A stretch of 11,988 bases of DNA, from positions 1 to 11,988 of the forward strand of contig SYBY01000109.1 of assembly GCA_005788585.1 (NCBI GenBank), read 5' to 3'. The DNA comes from Actinomycetota bacterium (GTDB taxonomy: Bacteria > Actinomycetota > Thermoleophilia > Solirubrobacterales > Solirubrobacteraceae). Shown piece by piece: positions 1 through 7,924 of this stretch. Each line of letters starts with the position of its first letter. Position 1 is the stretch's first letter. The notes beneath the pieces are model-generated. The model was not told where the DNA came from. It saw only the letters and a program-made list of their open reading frames with translations, and made no database searches. A program made the translations under genes and the position numbers.

Positions 1-120
1 GGTGACCTTCTTGGACGCGTCGATGAAGTCGCTGTTGTCCTCGCCGCCGCAAGCGGTGATGGCCAGCGCCGCAGCGGCAAGGGCCACCCCGGTCAGCCGG
101 CGGGCCTGATGTACGCGCAT
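1..120 (-). CDS. Lipoprotein of unknown function, N-terminal 40 residues only (cut by window edge)
   Basis: The reading frame starts at ATG (118-120) and runs off the left edge with no stop. The first 24 residues form a typical bacterial lipoprotein signal: a positive start (MRVHQARR), an Ala/Leu-rich hydrophobic stretch, then a lipobox ending ITAC at residues 21-24. Lipid attachment is predicted at Cys24, giving a mature start of CGGEDNSDF. A good ribosome-binding site (AGAAGGGA, four bases before the ATG) supports this start. The product should be anchored on the outer face of the cytoplasmic membrane. Too little is present to name a family; substrate-binding lipoproteins and small secreted domain proteins are both possible. 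It lies 91 bp downstream of gatB on the same strand, but that gap and a possible -10 element suggest its own promoter. Confidence 0.8.
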   Translation of the reverse strand, partial: MRVHQARRLTGVALAAAALAITACGGEDNSDFIDASKKVT

Positions 121-152
121 GTCGTCCCTTCTGCCCGTACCTGGCGGCCGGG

Positions 153-166
153 CGCTGTGATCAGCG
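153..166. repeat. Small inverted repeat in the leader of the lipoprotein gene
   Basis: CGCTG-TGAT-CAGCG is a perfect 5-bp inverted repeat around a 4-base centre. It sits between gatB and the lipoprotein start, about 33 bases upstream of that ATG. It could be a small operator, a weak stem-loop in the leader, or the remains of a gatB terminator. There is no T-run after it, and a 5-bp palindrome is easily found by chance in GC-rich DNA. Confidence 0.3.
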
Positions 167-176
167 AAGCGCGCGC

Positions 177-182
177 ACTCTA
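177..182 (-). promoter_or_regulatory. Possible -10 element (TAGAGT) for the lipoprotein gene
   Basis: On the minus strand TAGAGT fits the TAnnnT pattern of sigma-70-type -10 elements. It lies in the gap after gatB, giving a leader of roughly 50 bases before the lipoprotein ATG. I see no convincing -35 hexamer at 16-18 bases upstream. The same hexamer occurs just before cysK (10653-10658). Confidence 0.3.
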
Positions 183-211
183 CGCCGCGCAGGGGATCGA
201 ACGCGACAGGC

Positions 212-1641
<1,430 letters not shown>

Positions 1642-1645
<4 letters not shown>

Positions 1646-3069
1646 GCCGCGACCTCACGCTCGTCAAGGCGGGTGAACCCGAGCGCGCCCTCAAGCGCGT
1701 GCGCCGCGTCGAGCAGGCGGTTCTCGCCGAACGCAGGCGCTGCGAGCTGGAGTCCCGTCGGCAGCCCGTCCGACAGGCCGTTCGGGATGCTGATCGCCGG
1801 GATGCCGGCGAGCGACATCGGGACGGTGCAGAAGTCGTTGAGGTACATGCTCAGCGGGTCGTCGGTCTTGGCGCCGAGCTCGAAGGCGACGTTCGGGCTC
1901 GTCGGGGTCACGATGAAGTCGAAGCGCTCGAACGCGGACGTGAAGTCCTCGGCGATCTTCGTCCGCACGCGCTGGGCCTTGCCGTAGTAGGCGTCGTAGT
2001 AGCCCGACGACAGCGCGTAGGTCCCGAGCATGATGCGGCGCTTGACCTCGGGCCCGAACCCGTCGTGGCGGGTGCGCGTGTACATGTCCATGAGCGTGTC
2101 GGCCTCGACGCGCTGCCCGTAGCGCACGCCGTCGACCCGCGCGAGGTTCGACGAGCACTCCGCCGGGGCGAGGATGTAGTACGCGCTCAGCGCGTGCGGT
2201 GCGTGCGGCAGCCGGCAGGGCTCGACCGTCGCGCCGAGCTCCTCGGCGAGCTTCAGGGACTGCTCGAACGCCTCGCGCACGCCGGGATCGATCCCGTCGC
2301 CCGACAGCTCCTCCGGCACGCCGAGGCGGATGCCGTCCAGCCGCTCGGCGGTCGGCAGGACGATGTCCTCGCGCAGCCCGACGCTCGTCATGTCGCGGGT
2401 GTCCGCGCCCTGGAGGTGGCGCAGCATGAGCGCGCTGTCGGCGACGGTGCGCGTGAGCGGGCCGGCCTGGTCCAGCGACGACGCGAAGGCGATCATGCCG
2501 TAGCGGCTGATCGCCCCGTATGTCGGTTTCAGGCCGACGATGCCGCAGAGCGCGGCGGGCTGGCGGATGGACCCGCCGGTGTCCGTGCCCAGCGCCCACG
2601 GCGCGCTGCCGCCGGCGACCGCCGCGGCGCTGCCGCCCGAGGAACCGCCGGGGACGCGCGTGCGGTCCCACGGGTTGAGGACCGGCCCGTAGCCCGAGTT
2701 CTCGGTCGACGAGCCCATGGCGAACTCGTCCTGGTTGGTCTTGCCCAGCACGGGTGCACCGGCGTCGAGCAGGTGCTGCACGGACGTCGCGGTATACGGC
2801 GGGCGGTACCCCTCGAGGATGCGCGAGCCGGCCTGGCTCGGGATGCCCTCGGTGCAGAAGAGGTCCTTCACGGCGATCGGCACCCCGGCGAGCGGCGCGT
2901 CGCCCGCCGGAGCGCCCGCGGGTGCGCCGTCGGCGACCCACGTGTAGGCGTTCAGCTCGTCGGCGGCCGCGCGCTCGCGGTACGCGTCGAACAGCTCGGC
3001 GGCGGAGAGCTCGCCCGCGCGGACAGCCTCCGCGGCCTGCACCGCGGTCAGGTCGGTGGGCGCGCTCAT
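1642..3069 (-). CDS. gatA: Aspartyl/glutamyl-tRNA amidotransferase subunit A (glutaminase)
   Basis: GatA is the amidase-signature subunit of GatCAB. It hydrolyses glutamine and channels the ammonia to GatB, allowing Gln-tRNA(Gln) and/or Asn-tRNA(Asn) to be made without the direct synthetase. The 475 residues are the normal length. The Ser-cisSer-Lys triad is readable: Lys68 in GVPIAVKDL, cis-Ser143 in VPGGSSGGSAAA, and nucleophile Ser167 in GTDTGGSIRQPAA. The spacings (75 and 24 residues) equal those I recall for the Staphylococcus aureus enzyme (K79, S154, S178). The ATG at 3069 overlaps the gatC stop (ATGA, 3066-3069), and its own stop overlaps gatB. There is no good ribosome-binding site just before it, so translation probably depends on coupling to gatC. 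A short Ala/Gly/Pro-rich run at 48-62 sits before the catalytic lysine and is probably harmless. Confidence 0.98.
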
Positions 3070-3353
3070 CCGGCTTGCGGGCTCGGGACGAGGAAGCCGT
3101 CGTCGGCAACGGCCGGAGCGGGGGCGAGCGCGACGTCACGCGGCAGGGACGCCTCGGGCTCGTCGGGGCGCAGCGCGTTCTCGACGGTCACGACGTGCGA
3201 GGTCGGTGCGACGCCGTCGAGGTCGAGCTCGGCGATCTTGTCGATGTGCCCGAGCACCTTCGACAGCTCGCCGGTCATGTGCTCGACCTCGTCCTCGGTC
3301 AGCTCCAGGCGCGCGAGGCGCGCGACGTGGAGCACCTGCTCACGATCGATCAA
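3066..3353 (-). CDS. gatC: Aspartyl/glutamyl-tRNA amidotransferase subunit C
   Basis: GatC is the small belt-like subunit that wraps around and stabilises GatA and GatB. From the TTG at 3353 the product is 95 residues, the usual size. The N-terminal half matches the family well: HVARLARLELTEDE (residues 9-22), then a helix ending SKVLGHIDKIAELD, then GVAPTSHVV and the NALRPDEP loop near residues 59-66. The open frame extends upstream, but only the sequence after the TTG looks like GatC. That TTG has a GGAG seven bases before it. Its first bases overlap the stop of the upstream membrane-protein gene (TTGA at 3350-3353), which together with the family alignment decides the start. The stop overlaps gatA. 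An automated caller could miss this gene or extend it. Confidence 0.95.
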   Translation of the reverse strand: MIDREQVLHVARLARLELTEDEVEHMTGELSKVLGHIDKIAELDLDGVAPTSHVVTVENALRPDEPEASLPRDVALAPAPAVADDGFLVPSPQAG

Positions 3354-3877
3354 CGTCCATCTCCATCGGTCAGCGGTACGGGGCGGTCGACGCCCGGAAG
3401 GCTCAGCACGCGGTCGGTCTGCTCGCGCGAGAAGCGGCTGCTCGTGCGCTCGTCGCCGATCGAGATCCACGCGCCCACGAACATCATCAGCGTGAACACG
3501 AACCCGAGGTAGGCGCCGGGCAGCAGGTCGACGCTCGTGTCGTCGGCGCCCACGCCCAGTCCGGGCTGGAAGATCAGCCGCAGCGACACGCAGATCAGCG
3601 CGATGAACGTCGCGACGACCGCGACCGTCTGGATCCCGACGGGCGTGACGGGTGCGCGCTCGAAGACCGTCGCCGCGGCGAGCGCCAGGCACGACAGCGC
3701 GGCGAAGATCAGCAGCGCGTCGGCGAACCACCCCAGCGAGGCGTAGCCGGTGCTGCTGGCGCCGACGACCGCCACGCGGCTGCGCAGCTCGAACCAGTCG
3801 GCGCCGAGCACGACGAGCAGGCCGATGGCGGCCACCACGGCGAGGATCTCCCCCAGGCGCAGGCGAGCAAGGCTCAT
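3350..3877 (-). CDS. Four-helix integral membrane protein of unknown function
   Basis: I do not recognise a named family. The 175-residue protein has four hydrophobic segments at roughly residues 8-26, 51-71, 81-103 and 119-140. A charged C-terminal tail of about 35 residues (from GDERTSSRFSREQ) is likely in the cytoplasm, as is the N-terminus (SLARLRLGE). The loop after helix 1 contains ADWFELRSR; the loop after helix 3 is acidic and polar (GVGADDTSVD). No catalytic or binding motif is visible. It is wedged between folD (ATGA overlap at 3874-3877) and gatC (TTGA overlap at 3350-3353), so it should be made together with both. Its start has no clear ribosome-binding site, which suggests coupling to folD. 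Whether it has anything to do with folate or tRNA amidation cannot be told from sequence alone. Confidence 0.88.
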   Translation of the reverse strand: MSLARLRLGEILAVVAAIGLLVVLGADWFELRSRVAVVGASSTGYASLGWFADALLIFAALSCLALAAATVFERAPVTPVGIQTVAVVATFIALICVSLRLIFQPGLGVGADDTSVDLLPGAYLGFVFTLMMFVGAWISIGDERTSSRFSREQTDRVLSLPGVDRPVPLTDGDGR

Positions 3878-4740
3878 GACGGCAACGTATCGCGTCGCTG
3901 CATACGAGCGGCCTGCAGCGTGTTGCGCAACAGCAACGCGATCGTCATGGGGCCCACACCGCCGGGAACCGGGGTGATCGCCGAAGCGACGTCCAGCGCC
4001 GCATCGAAGTCCACGTCTCCCGTCAGCCCGCTCTCCAGCCGGTTCATGCCGACGTCGATGACGACGGCGCCCGGCTTGATCCAGTCGCCCTTGACGAGAT
4101 GCGGCACACCGACCGCCGCGATGAGCACGTCGGCGCGCCGGCAGACCTCGCCGAGATCACGCGTGCGGGAGTGGCAGATCGTCACCGTCGCGTTGGCCGC
4201 GAGCAACAGCTGCGCCATCGGCTTGCCGAAGAGGTTCGAGCGGCCCACCACGACGCATTCGGCGCCCTGCAGGTCGACACCCTGCTCCTCGAGCAGCACC
4301 ATGACCCCCGCCGGCGTGCAGGACCGCAGCCCCTCCATGCCGAGCGCGAGCCGGCCTGCGCTGGCGATCGTCAGCCCGTCGACGTCCTTGCTCGCGTCGA
4401 TGCGGTTCGTCAGCTCGACGCCGTCGAGATGGTCGGGCACCGGCAGCTGGCAGAGGATGCCGCTGACCGCGGGGTCGGCGTTCAGCTCGTCGATGAGCGC
4501 GAGGATCTCCTCACGCGGCGCGTCGCCGGCCGGCCGGTGGTCGAAGCCGCGGATGCCGACCTCGGCGCACGCCTTCTGCTTGCCGCCGACGTACACCGCG
4601 CTGGCGGGGTCGTCGCCGATGAGGATCGTGGCGAGCCCCGGCGGGGTGCCGGTCTCGGCGGTGAAGTCGGCAACCTCGCCGGCCAGCGCAGCGCGCAGGC
4701 GGGCGGCCGAGGCCTTGCCGTCGATGATGGTGGCGCTCAT
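3874..4740 (-). CDS. folD: Bifunctional methylenetetrahydrofolate dehydrogenase / methenyltetrahydrofolate cyclohydrolase
   Basis: FolD interconverts 5,10-methylene-THF, 5,10-methenyl-THF and 10-formyl-THF in the cytosol using NADP, feeding purine synthesis and initiator-tRNA formylation. The 288 residues are normal length. Visible marks are Tyr50 and Lys54 in YVGGKQKACAEVGI (the substrate/cyclohydrolase pair), GILCQLPVP at 94-102, KDVDGL at 118-123, the nucleotide-binding GRSNLFGKPMAQLL at 166-179, a VIDVGMN segment at 227-233 and PVPGGVGPMT at 257-266. The ATG at 4740 overlaps the pcrA stop (ATGA, 4737-4740) with AAGG almost touching it, so initiation probably relies on ribosomes arriving from pcrA. 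It overlaps the next gene in the same way. Nothing is truncated and the assignment is secure. Confidence 0.98.
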   Translation of the reverse strand: MSATIIDGKASAARLRAALAGEVADFTAETGTPPGLATILIGDDPASAVYVGGKQKACAEVGIRGFDHRPAGDAPREEILALIDELNADPAVSGILCQLPVPDHLDGVELTNRIDASKDVDGLTIASAGRLALGMEGLRSCTPAGVMVLLEEQGVDLQGAECVVVGRSNLFGKPMAQLLLAANATVTICHSRTRDLGEVCRRADVLIAAVGVPHLVKGDWIKPGAVVIDVGMNRLESGLTGDVDFDAALDVASAITPVPGGVGPMTIALLLRNTLQAARMQRRDTLPS

Positions 4741-6971
4741 ACCTTGGTGATCGGGGCGTACTCGGCCATCAGCTTGCGCTCGGTCCCGTCCCCGGCGAAG
4801 CGTACGACGACGATCCCGCCCGCCTCGACGCCGGTGACGACGCCGGCGCCGAACGCCGCGTGCTGCACGTCGTCACCCATGCGGAAGTCACTGACCGGCG
4901 CCTCGCGCCGGGCGCCGCGGGTGACGCCTCCGCCCGGGGTGGGCGCGCCCCACCGCGTGTCGTTGCGCGCGCCCGACCGCGACGGCCCGGGCTTGAACAC
5001 CGGCTCGTCCTCGCGGTCGGTCAGCTCCATGGGGATCTCGTCGAGGAAGCGCGAGCGCAGGCCGTACTGCGGGTTGCCGAACACCGAGCGCCGGCGCGCG
5101 TAGGTGATGTAGAGGTCGCGCATGGCGCGCGTGATGCCGACGTACATGAGCCGGCGCTCCTCCTCCAGGCCGCCCTCGTCCAGCGCGCGGGCGTGCGGGA
5201 AGACGCCCTCCTCGCAGCCGATGAGGAAGACGATCGGGTACTCCAGCCCCTTCGCGTTGTGCAGCGTCATCAGCGTGACGAGGCCCTCGTCGTCGACGCG
5301 ACCGTCGGCGTCGGCCACCAGTGCGACCTGCTGGAGGAACGTCTCCAGCGCGGTGTCGGCGGCGTCCTCCGGAAGCTCGGCCGCGTCGAACTCGCGCGCG
5401 ACCTCCACCAGCTCCTGGAGGTTCTCCATCCGCCCCTGCGCCTCGATCGTGCGCTCGGCCTCCAGCGCGTCGAGGTAGCCGGTCTCGTGCAGGATGGCCT
5501 CGAGCAGATCGCCCACCGGGACCTGCTCCTGCGCGCGGGCGCGCAGCCCCGCCATGGTGTCCATGAAGCGGTCCAGCGCGCGGATCGCGGCGGTGCCCAG
5601 CCCCGGCACCATGCTCGGCTCGGCCGCCGCGTCCCACACGGGGATGTCCATCGTCGCGGCGTGGCTGAGCACCCGCGAGAGCGAGGTCTGCCCGATGCCG
5701 CGCTTCGGCGAGTTGGCGATCCGCGTGAAGCTCGCGCTGTCGCGCTCGTTGGCGAGCACCTGCAGGTACGACAGTGCGTCCTTGATCTCCGCGCGCTCGT
5801 AGAACTTCGTGCCGCCGATGACCTGGTAGCCGATCTCACGGCGCACGAGCGTGTCCTCGAGGACGCGCGACTGCGCGTTGGTCCGGTAGAAGCACGCGAT
5901 CTCCGCCCGTGACACGCCCTCGTCGACGAGCCGTTCGATCTCCCCCACGACGAACCGCGCCTCGGCGTGCTCGTCCTCGAGCTCGCGGATCTTCACCGAG
6001 TCGCCCTCGCCGAGGTCGGTCCAGAGCGTCTTGCCCTTGCGCCCGCGGTTGTGGGAGATCACGGCGTTGGCGGCGGACAGGATGGTCTGCGTGGAGCGGT
6101 AGTTCTGCTCGAGGCGCACGACCGTCGCGTCGGGGTAGTCGTCCTCGAAGTCGAGGATGTTCGAGATGTCGGCGCTGCGGAAGCTGTAGATCGACTGGTC
6201 GTCGTCGCCGACCACCGCGAGGTTGCGCTCCTCGCCGGTCAGCAGCTGCAGCAGGCGGTACTGGGCGTGGGTGGTGTCCTGGGACTCGTCGACCAGGATG
6301 TGCCGGAACGCGCCCTGGTACCGGTCGCGGACCTCCTGGAAGAGCTCGAGCAGGTTGACGGTGCGGAACAGCAGGTCGTCGAAGTCCATCGCGTTGGCGC
6401 GGTGCAGCTCGCGCTCGTAGAGCTCGTACGCGTCGGCGACCGTCTGCTCGAAGAACGAGCCGACGAGCTGGCGGTAGCCCTCGGCGTCGCGCAGCTGGTT
6501 CTTCGCTGCGCTGATCTGGTTCTGAACCGCGCCCGGCGTGAAGCGCTTGGTATCGACCCCGAGTTCGTCGAGGCAGCGCTTGACCATGCGCCGCGAATCG
6601 GCCTGGTCGTAGATCGTGAACCCGCGCGTGTAGCCCAGGCGCGGGCCGTCGGCGCGCAGCATCCGGGCGCAGGCCGAGTGGAAGGTCATGACCCACATGG
6701 CGCGGGCGCGCCCGCCCACGAGCAGCTCGACGCGCTCGCGCATCTCCTGCGCGGCCTTGTTCGTGAACGTGATGGCGAGGATCTCGCCGTGCCGCGCCAC
6801 GCCCGTGTGCATGAGCCACGCGATGCGGTGGGTGAGCACGCGGGTCTTGCCCGAACCCGCGCCGGCGAGGATGAGCAGCGGCCCACCTGGGTGCGTCACG
6901 GCTGCCTGCTGCTCGGGGTTCAGGCCCTCCAGCAGCTGCTGCACGCGCGGGTCTGTGGCCATCTCCTTCAC
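4737..6971 (-). CDS. pcrA: UvrD/PcrA-type superfamily 1 DNA helicase
   Basis: This is a 3'-5' ATP-driven DNA helicase used in nucleotide excision and mismatch repair, in clearing recombinase and stalled forks, and in contacts with RNA polymerase. From the GTG at 6971 the product is 744 residues. SF1A motifs appear in order: Walker A GAGSGKT (37-43), TFTNKAA (68-74), the Walker B/motif II DESQDT (228-233), GDDDQSIYSFRSAD (255-268), LEQNYRST (287-294), VTLMTLHNAKGLEYPIVF (565-582) and EEERRLMYVGITRA (603-616). A Gly/Arg/Pro-rich linker (about 660-693) leads to a Tudor-like C-terminal domain (about 695-744), as in PcrA/UvrD proteins that bind RNA polymerase. Motif II usually reads DEYQDT; serine replaces tyrosine here. 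An ATG nine bases downstream (6962) is the alternative start, but AAGGAG abuts it with no spacing, while GTG fits a leaderless start. It is first in the operon. Confidence 0.95.
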   Translation of the reverse strand: MKEMATDPRVQQLLEGLNPEQQAAVTHPGGPLLILAGAGSGKTRVLTHRIAWLMHTGVARHGEILAITFTNKAAQEMRERVELLVGGRARAMWVMTFHSACARMLRADGPRLGYTRGFTIYDQADSRRMVKRCLDELGVDTKRFTPGAVQNQISAAKNQLRDAEGYRQLVGSFFEQTVADAYELYERELHRANAMDFDDLLFRTVNLLELFQEVRDRYQGAFRHILVDESQDTTHAQYRLLQLLTGEERNLAVVGDDDQSIYSFRSADISNILDFEDDYPDATVVRLEQNYRSTQTILSAANAVISHNRGRKGKTLWTDLGEGDSVKIRELEDEHAEARFVVGEIERLVDEGVSRAEIACFYRTNAQSRVLEDTLVRREIGYQVIGGTKFYERAEIKDALSYLQVLANERDSASFTRIANSPKRGIGQTSLSRVLSHAATMDIPVWDAAAEPSMVPGLGTAAIRALDRFMDTMAGLRARAQEQVPVGDLLEAILHETGYLDALEAERTIEAQGRMENLQELVEVAREFDAAELPEDAADTALETFLQQVALVADADGRVDDEGLVTLMTLHNAKGLEYPIVFLIGCEEGVFPHARALDEGGLEEERRLMYVGITRAMRDLYITYARRRSVFGNPQYGLRSRFLDEIPMELTDREDEPVFKPGPSRSGARNDTRWGAPTPGGGVTRGARREAPVSDFRMGDDVQHAAFGAGVVTGVEAGGIVVVRFAGDGTERKLMAEYAPITKV

Positions 6972-6977
6972 CCGACC

Positions 6978-6983
6978 AGCATA
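6978..6983 (-). promoter_or_regulatory. -10 element of a probable leaderless promoter for pcrA and the gat operon
   Basis: On the minus strand TATGCT lies exactly six bases before the GTG start of pcrA. A TAnnnT hexamer 6-7 bases before an RTG codon is the usual signature of leaderless transcription in Actinomycetota, where the first transcribed base is the first base of the start codon. No ribosome-binding site is present before the GTG, which agrees. I see no good -35 hexamer 16-18 bases upstream. This promoter would drive pcrA, folD, the membrane protein and gatCAB. Confidence 0.6.
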
Positions 6984-7012
6984 GGTGCGCGAGCGGCGGC
7001 GGCGAGGCTTGC

Positions 7013-7018
7013 GAAGAT
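7013..7018 (+). promoter_or_regulatory. Weak candidate -10 for the queuosine-salvage gene
   Basis: GAAGAT lies six bases before the GTG at 7025, the same geometry as the pcrA promoter on the other strand. It keeps the most conserved -10 positions (A at 2, T at 6) but matches only three of six consensus bases, and no -35 is apparent. Since the whole intergenic gap is 53 bp and there is no obvious ribosome-binding site, a leaderless start is plausible but poorly supported. Confidence 0.25.
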
Positions 7019-7024
7019 GCCCGC

Positions 7025-7918
7025 GTGCGACTCACCGACGAGGTCCGGGCCACCGCTGCGCAGATCGCGGCCACGGCGCAGTTCGTCCGCATCGACGAGG
7101 ACGCGCTGGCGGCCTACGGCGACCGTCTCGGCACCCCGCCTGAGGACCCGCCGGGCCTCGATCCGGTGGCCCACCATCTCGACGACGAGCCCGAACAGGT
7201 CGCCACCTTCCTGCTGACCCTCGACACGATCAACTTCGGCTCGGGATGGTGGCCGACCATCCGCAAGCGGCCGGGGATGTCCGGGTACTTCACGATGGCG
7301 ACCGCGCTGGCCGACCACGCGCGCGCCGAGGGGGTCTGGACCGCGGCGGACCTGCGCGCCATGCACGCCGACCGGCTCGCCGGCGTCCTCGGCCAACCGC
7401 GCGACCACGAGCTCATGGCGCTGTACGCGCAGGCGCTGCGCGGCCTCGGCGACTGGCTGGGCCCGCGGCGCACGCTCGACGTCGTCGTCGCGGCCGGCGG
7501 CTCGGCCGAGCGCTTCGCCGAGAGCCTCGCCCGCGGGATGGCGATGTACGCCGACCGCGGGTTCTACAAGCGCGCCCAGATCGCGGCGAGTGACCTGGCG
7601 CTCGCGGGCGTCGCGACGTTCGGCGACCTCGACCGCCTGACGATCTTCGCGGACAACCTGGTCCCCCACGTGCTGCGCTGCGACGGCGTGCTGGTCTACG
7701 ACGAGCGGCTGGCCGCGCACATCGACGCCGAGCGCCCGCTGCGCTTCGGCGGCCCACAGGAGCGAGAGATCCGCGGGTGCGCCGTCCACGCCGCCGAGCA
7801 GCTCGCCGCCCGCCTGGACGTCACCGCCAACGAGCTCGACCACTGGCTCTGGAACCGCGGACAGGCGCCGGACTACAAGGGCCGCCCGCGGCATCGCTGC
7901 CGCTGCGTCTTCTACTGA
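7025..7918 (+). CDS. Queuosine 5'-phosphate N-glycosidase / queuosine salvage protein (DUF2419, Qng1 family)
   Basis: Members of this family release the free base queuine from queuosine 5'-phosphate so that it can be reused for modifying the wobble base of GUN tRNAs. The 297 residues match the family from end to end. Telling stretches are LDTINFGSGWWP (66-77), FYKRAQIAASDL (180-191), LTIFADNLVPHVLR (205-218, with Asp210 a likely active-site acid), EIRGCAVHAAEQL (248-260), LDHWLWNRG (271-279) and a closing PRHRCRCVFY (288-297). The fold is related to HhH DNA glycosylases. The GTG at 7025 is the sensible start, although no strong ribosome-binding site precedes it. The gene is divergent from pcrA (53-bp gap) and converges on the secreted-protein gene with only six bases between stop codons. 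No tgt, queA or queuine transporter is in this window. Confidence 0.9.
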   Translation: MRLTDEVRATAAQIAATAQFVRIDEDALAAYGDRLGTPPEDPPGLDPVAHHLDDEPEQVATFLLTLDTINFGSGWWPTIRKRPGMSGYFTMATALADHARAEGVWTAADLRAMHADRLAGVLGQPRDHELMALYAQALRGLGDWLGPRRTLDVVVAAGGSAERFAESLARGMAMYADRGFYKRAQIAASDLALAGVATFGDLDRLTIFADNLVPHVLRCDGVLVYDERLAAHIDAERPLRFGGPQEREIRGCAVHAAEQLAARLDVTANELDHWLWNRGQAPDYKGRPRHRCRCVFY

Positions 7919-7924
7919 GCGAGG

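Noticed and set aside
1699..3495. Long plus-strand open frame opposite gatA and gatC
   Set aside because: Same cause: a high-GC antisense frame, repetitive composition, no conserved motif, and complete overlap with verified gatA.
3354..3731. Upstream extension of gatC in the same frame
   Set aside because: Residues before the TTG at 3353 do not resemble GatC and lie entirely within the membrane-protein gene in another frame; the TTG has its own GGAG.
3056..4750. Long plus-strand open frame opposite gatC, the membrane protein and folD
   Set aside because: It crosses three real genes on the other strand and its product has no family features.
5967..7217. Long plus-strand frame opposite the pcrA 5' half, running into the queuosine-salvage gene
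   Set aside because: It covers the pcrA motifs in antisense and the N-terminus of the salvage gene out of frame; no independent support.
6968..7894. Minus-strand frame opposite the queuosine-salvage gene
   Set aside because: The plus strand encodes a full, recognisable DUF2419 protein; the minus frame is compositionally biased antisense.
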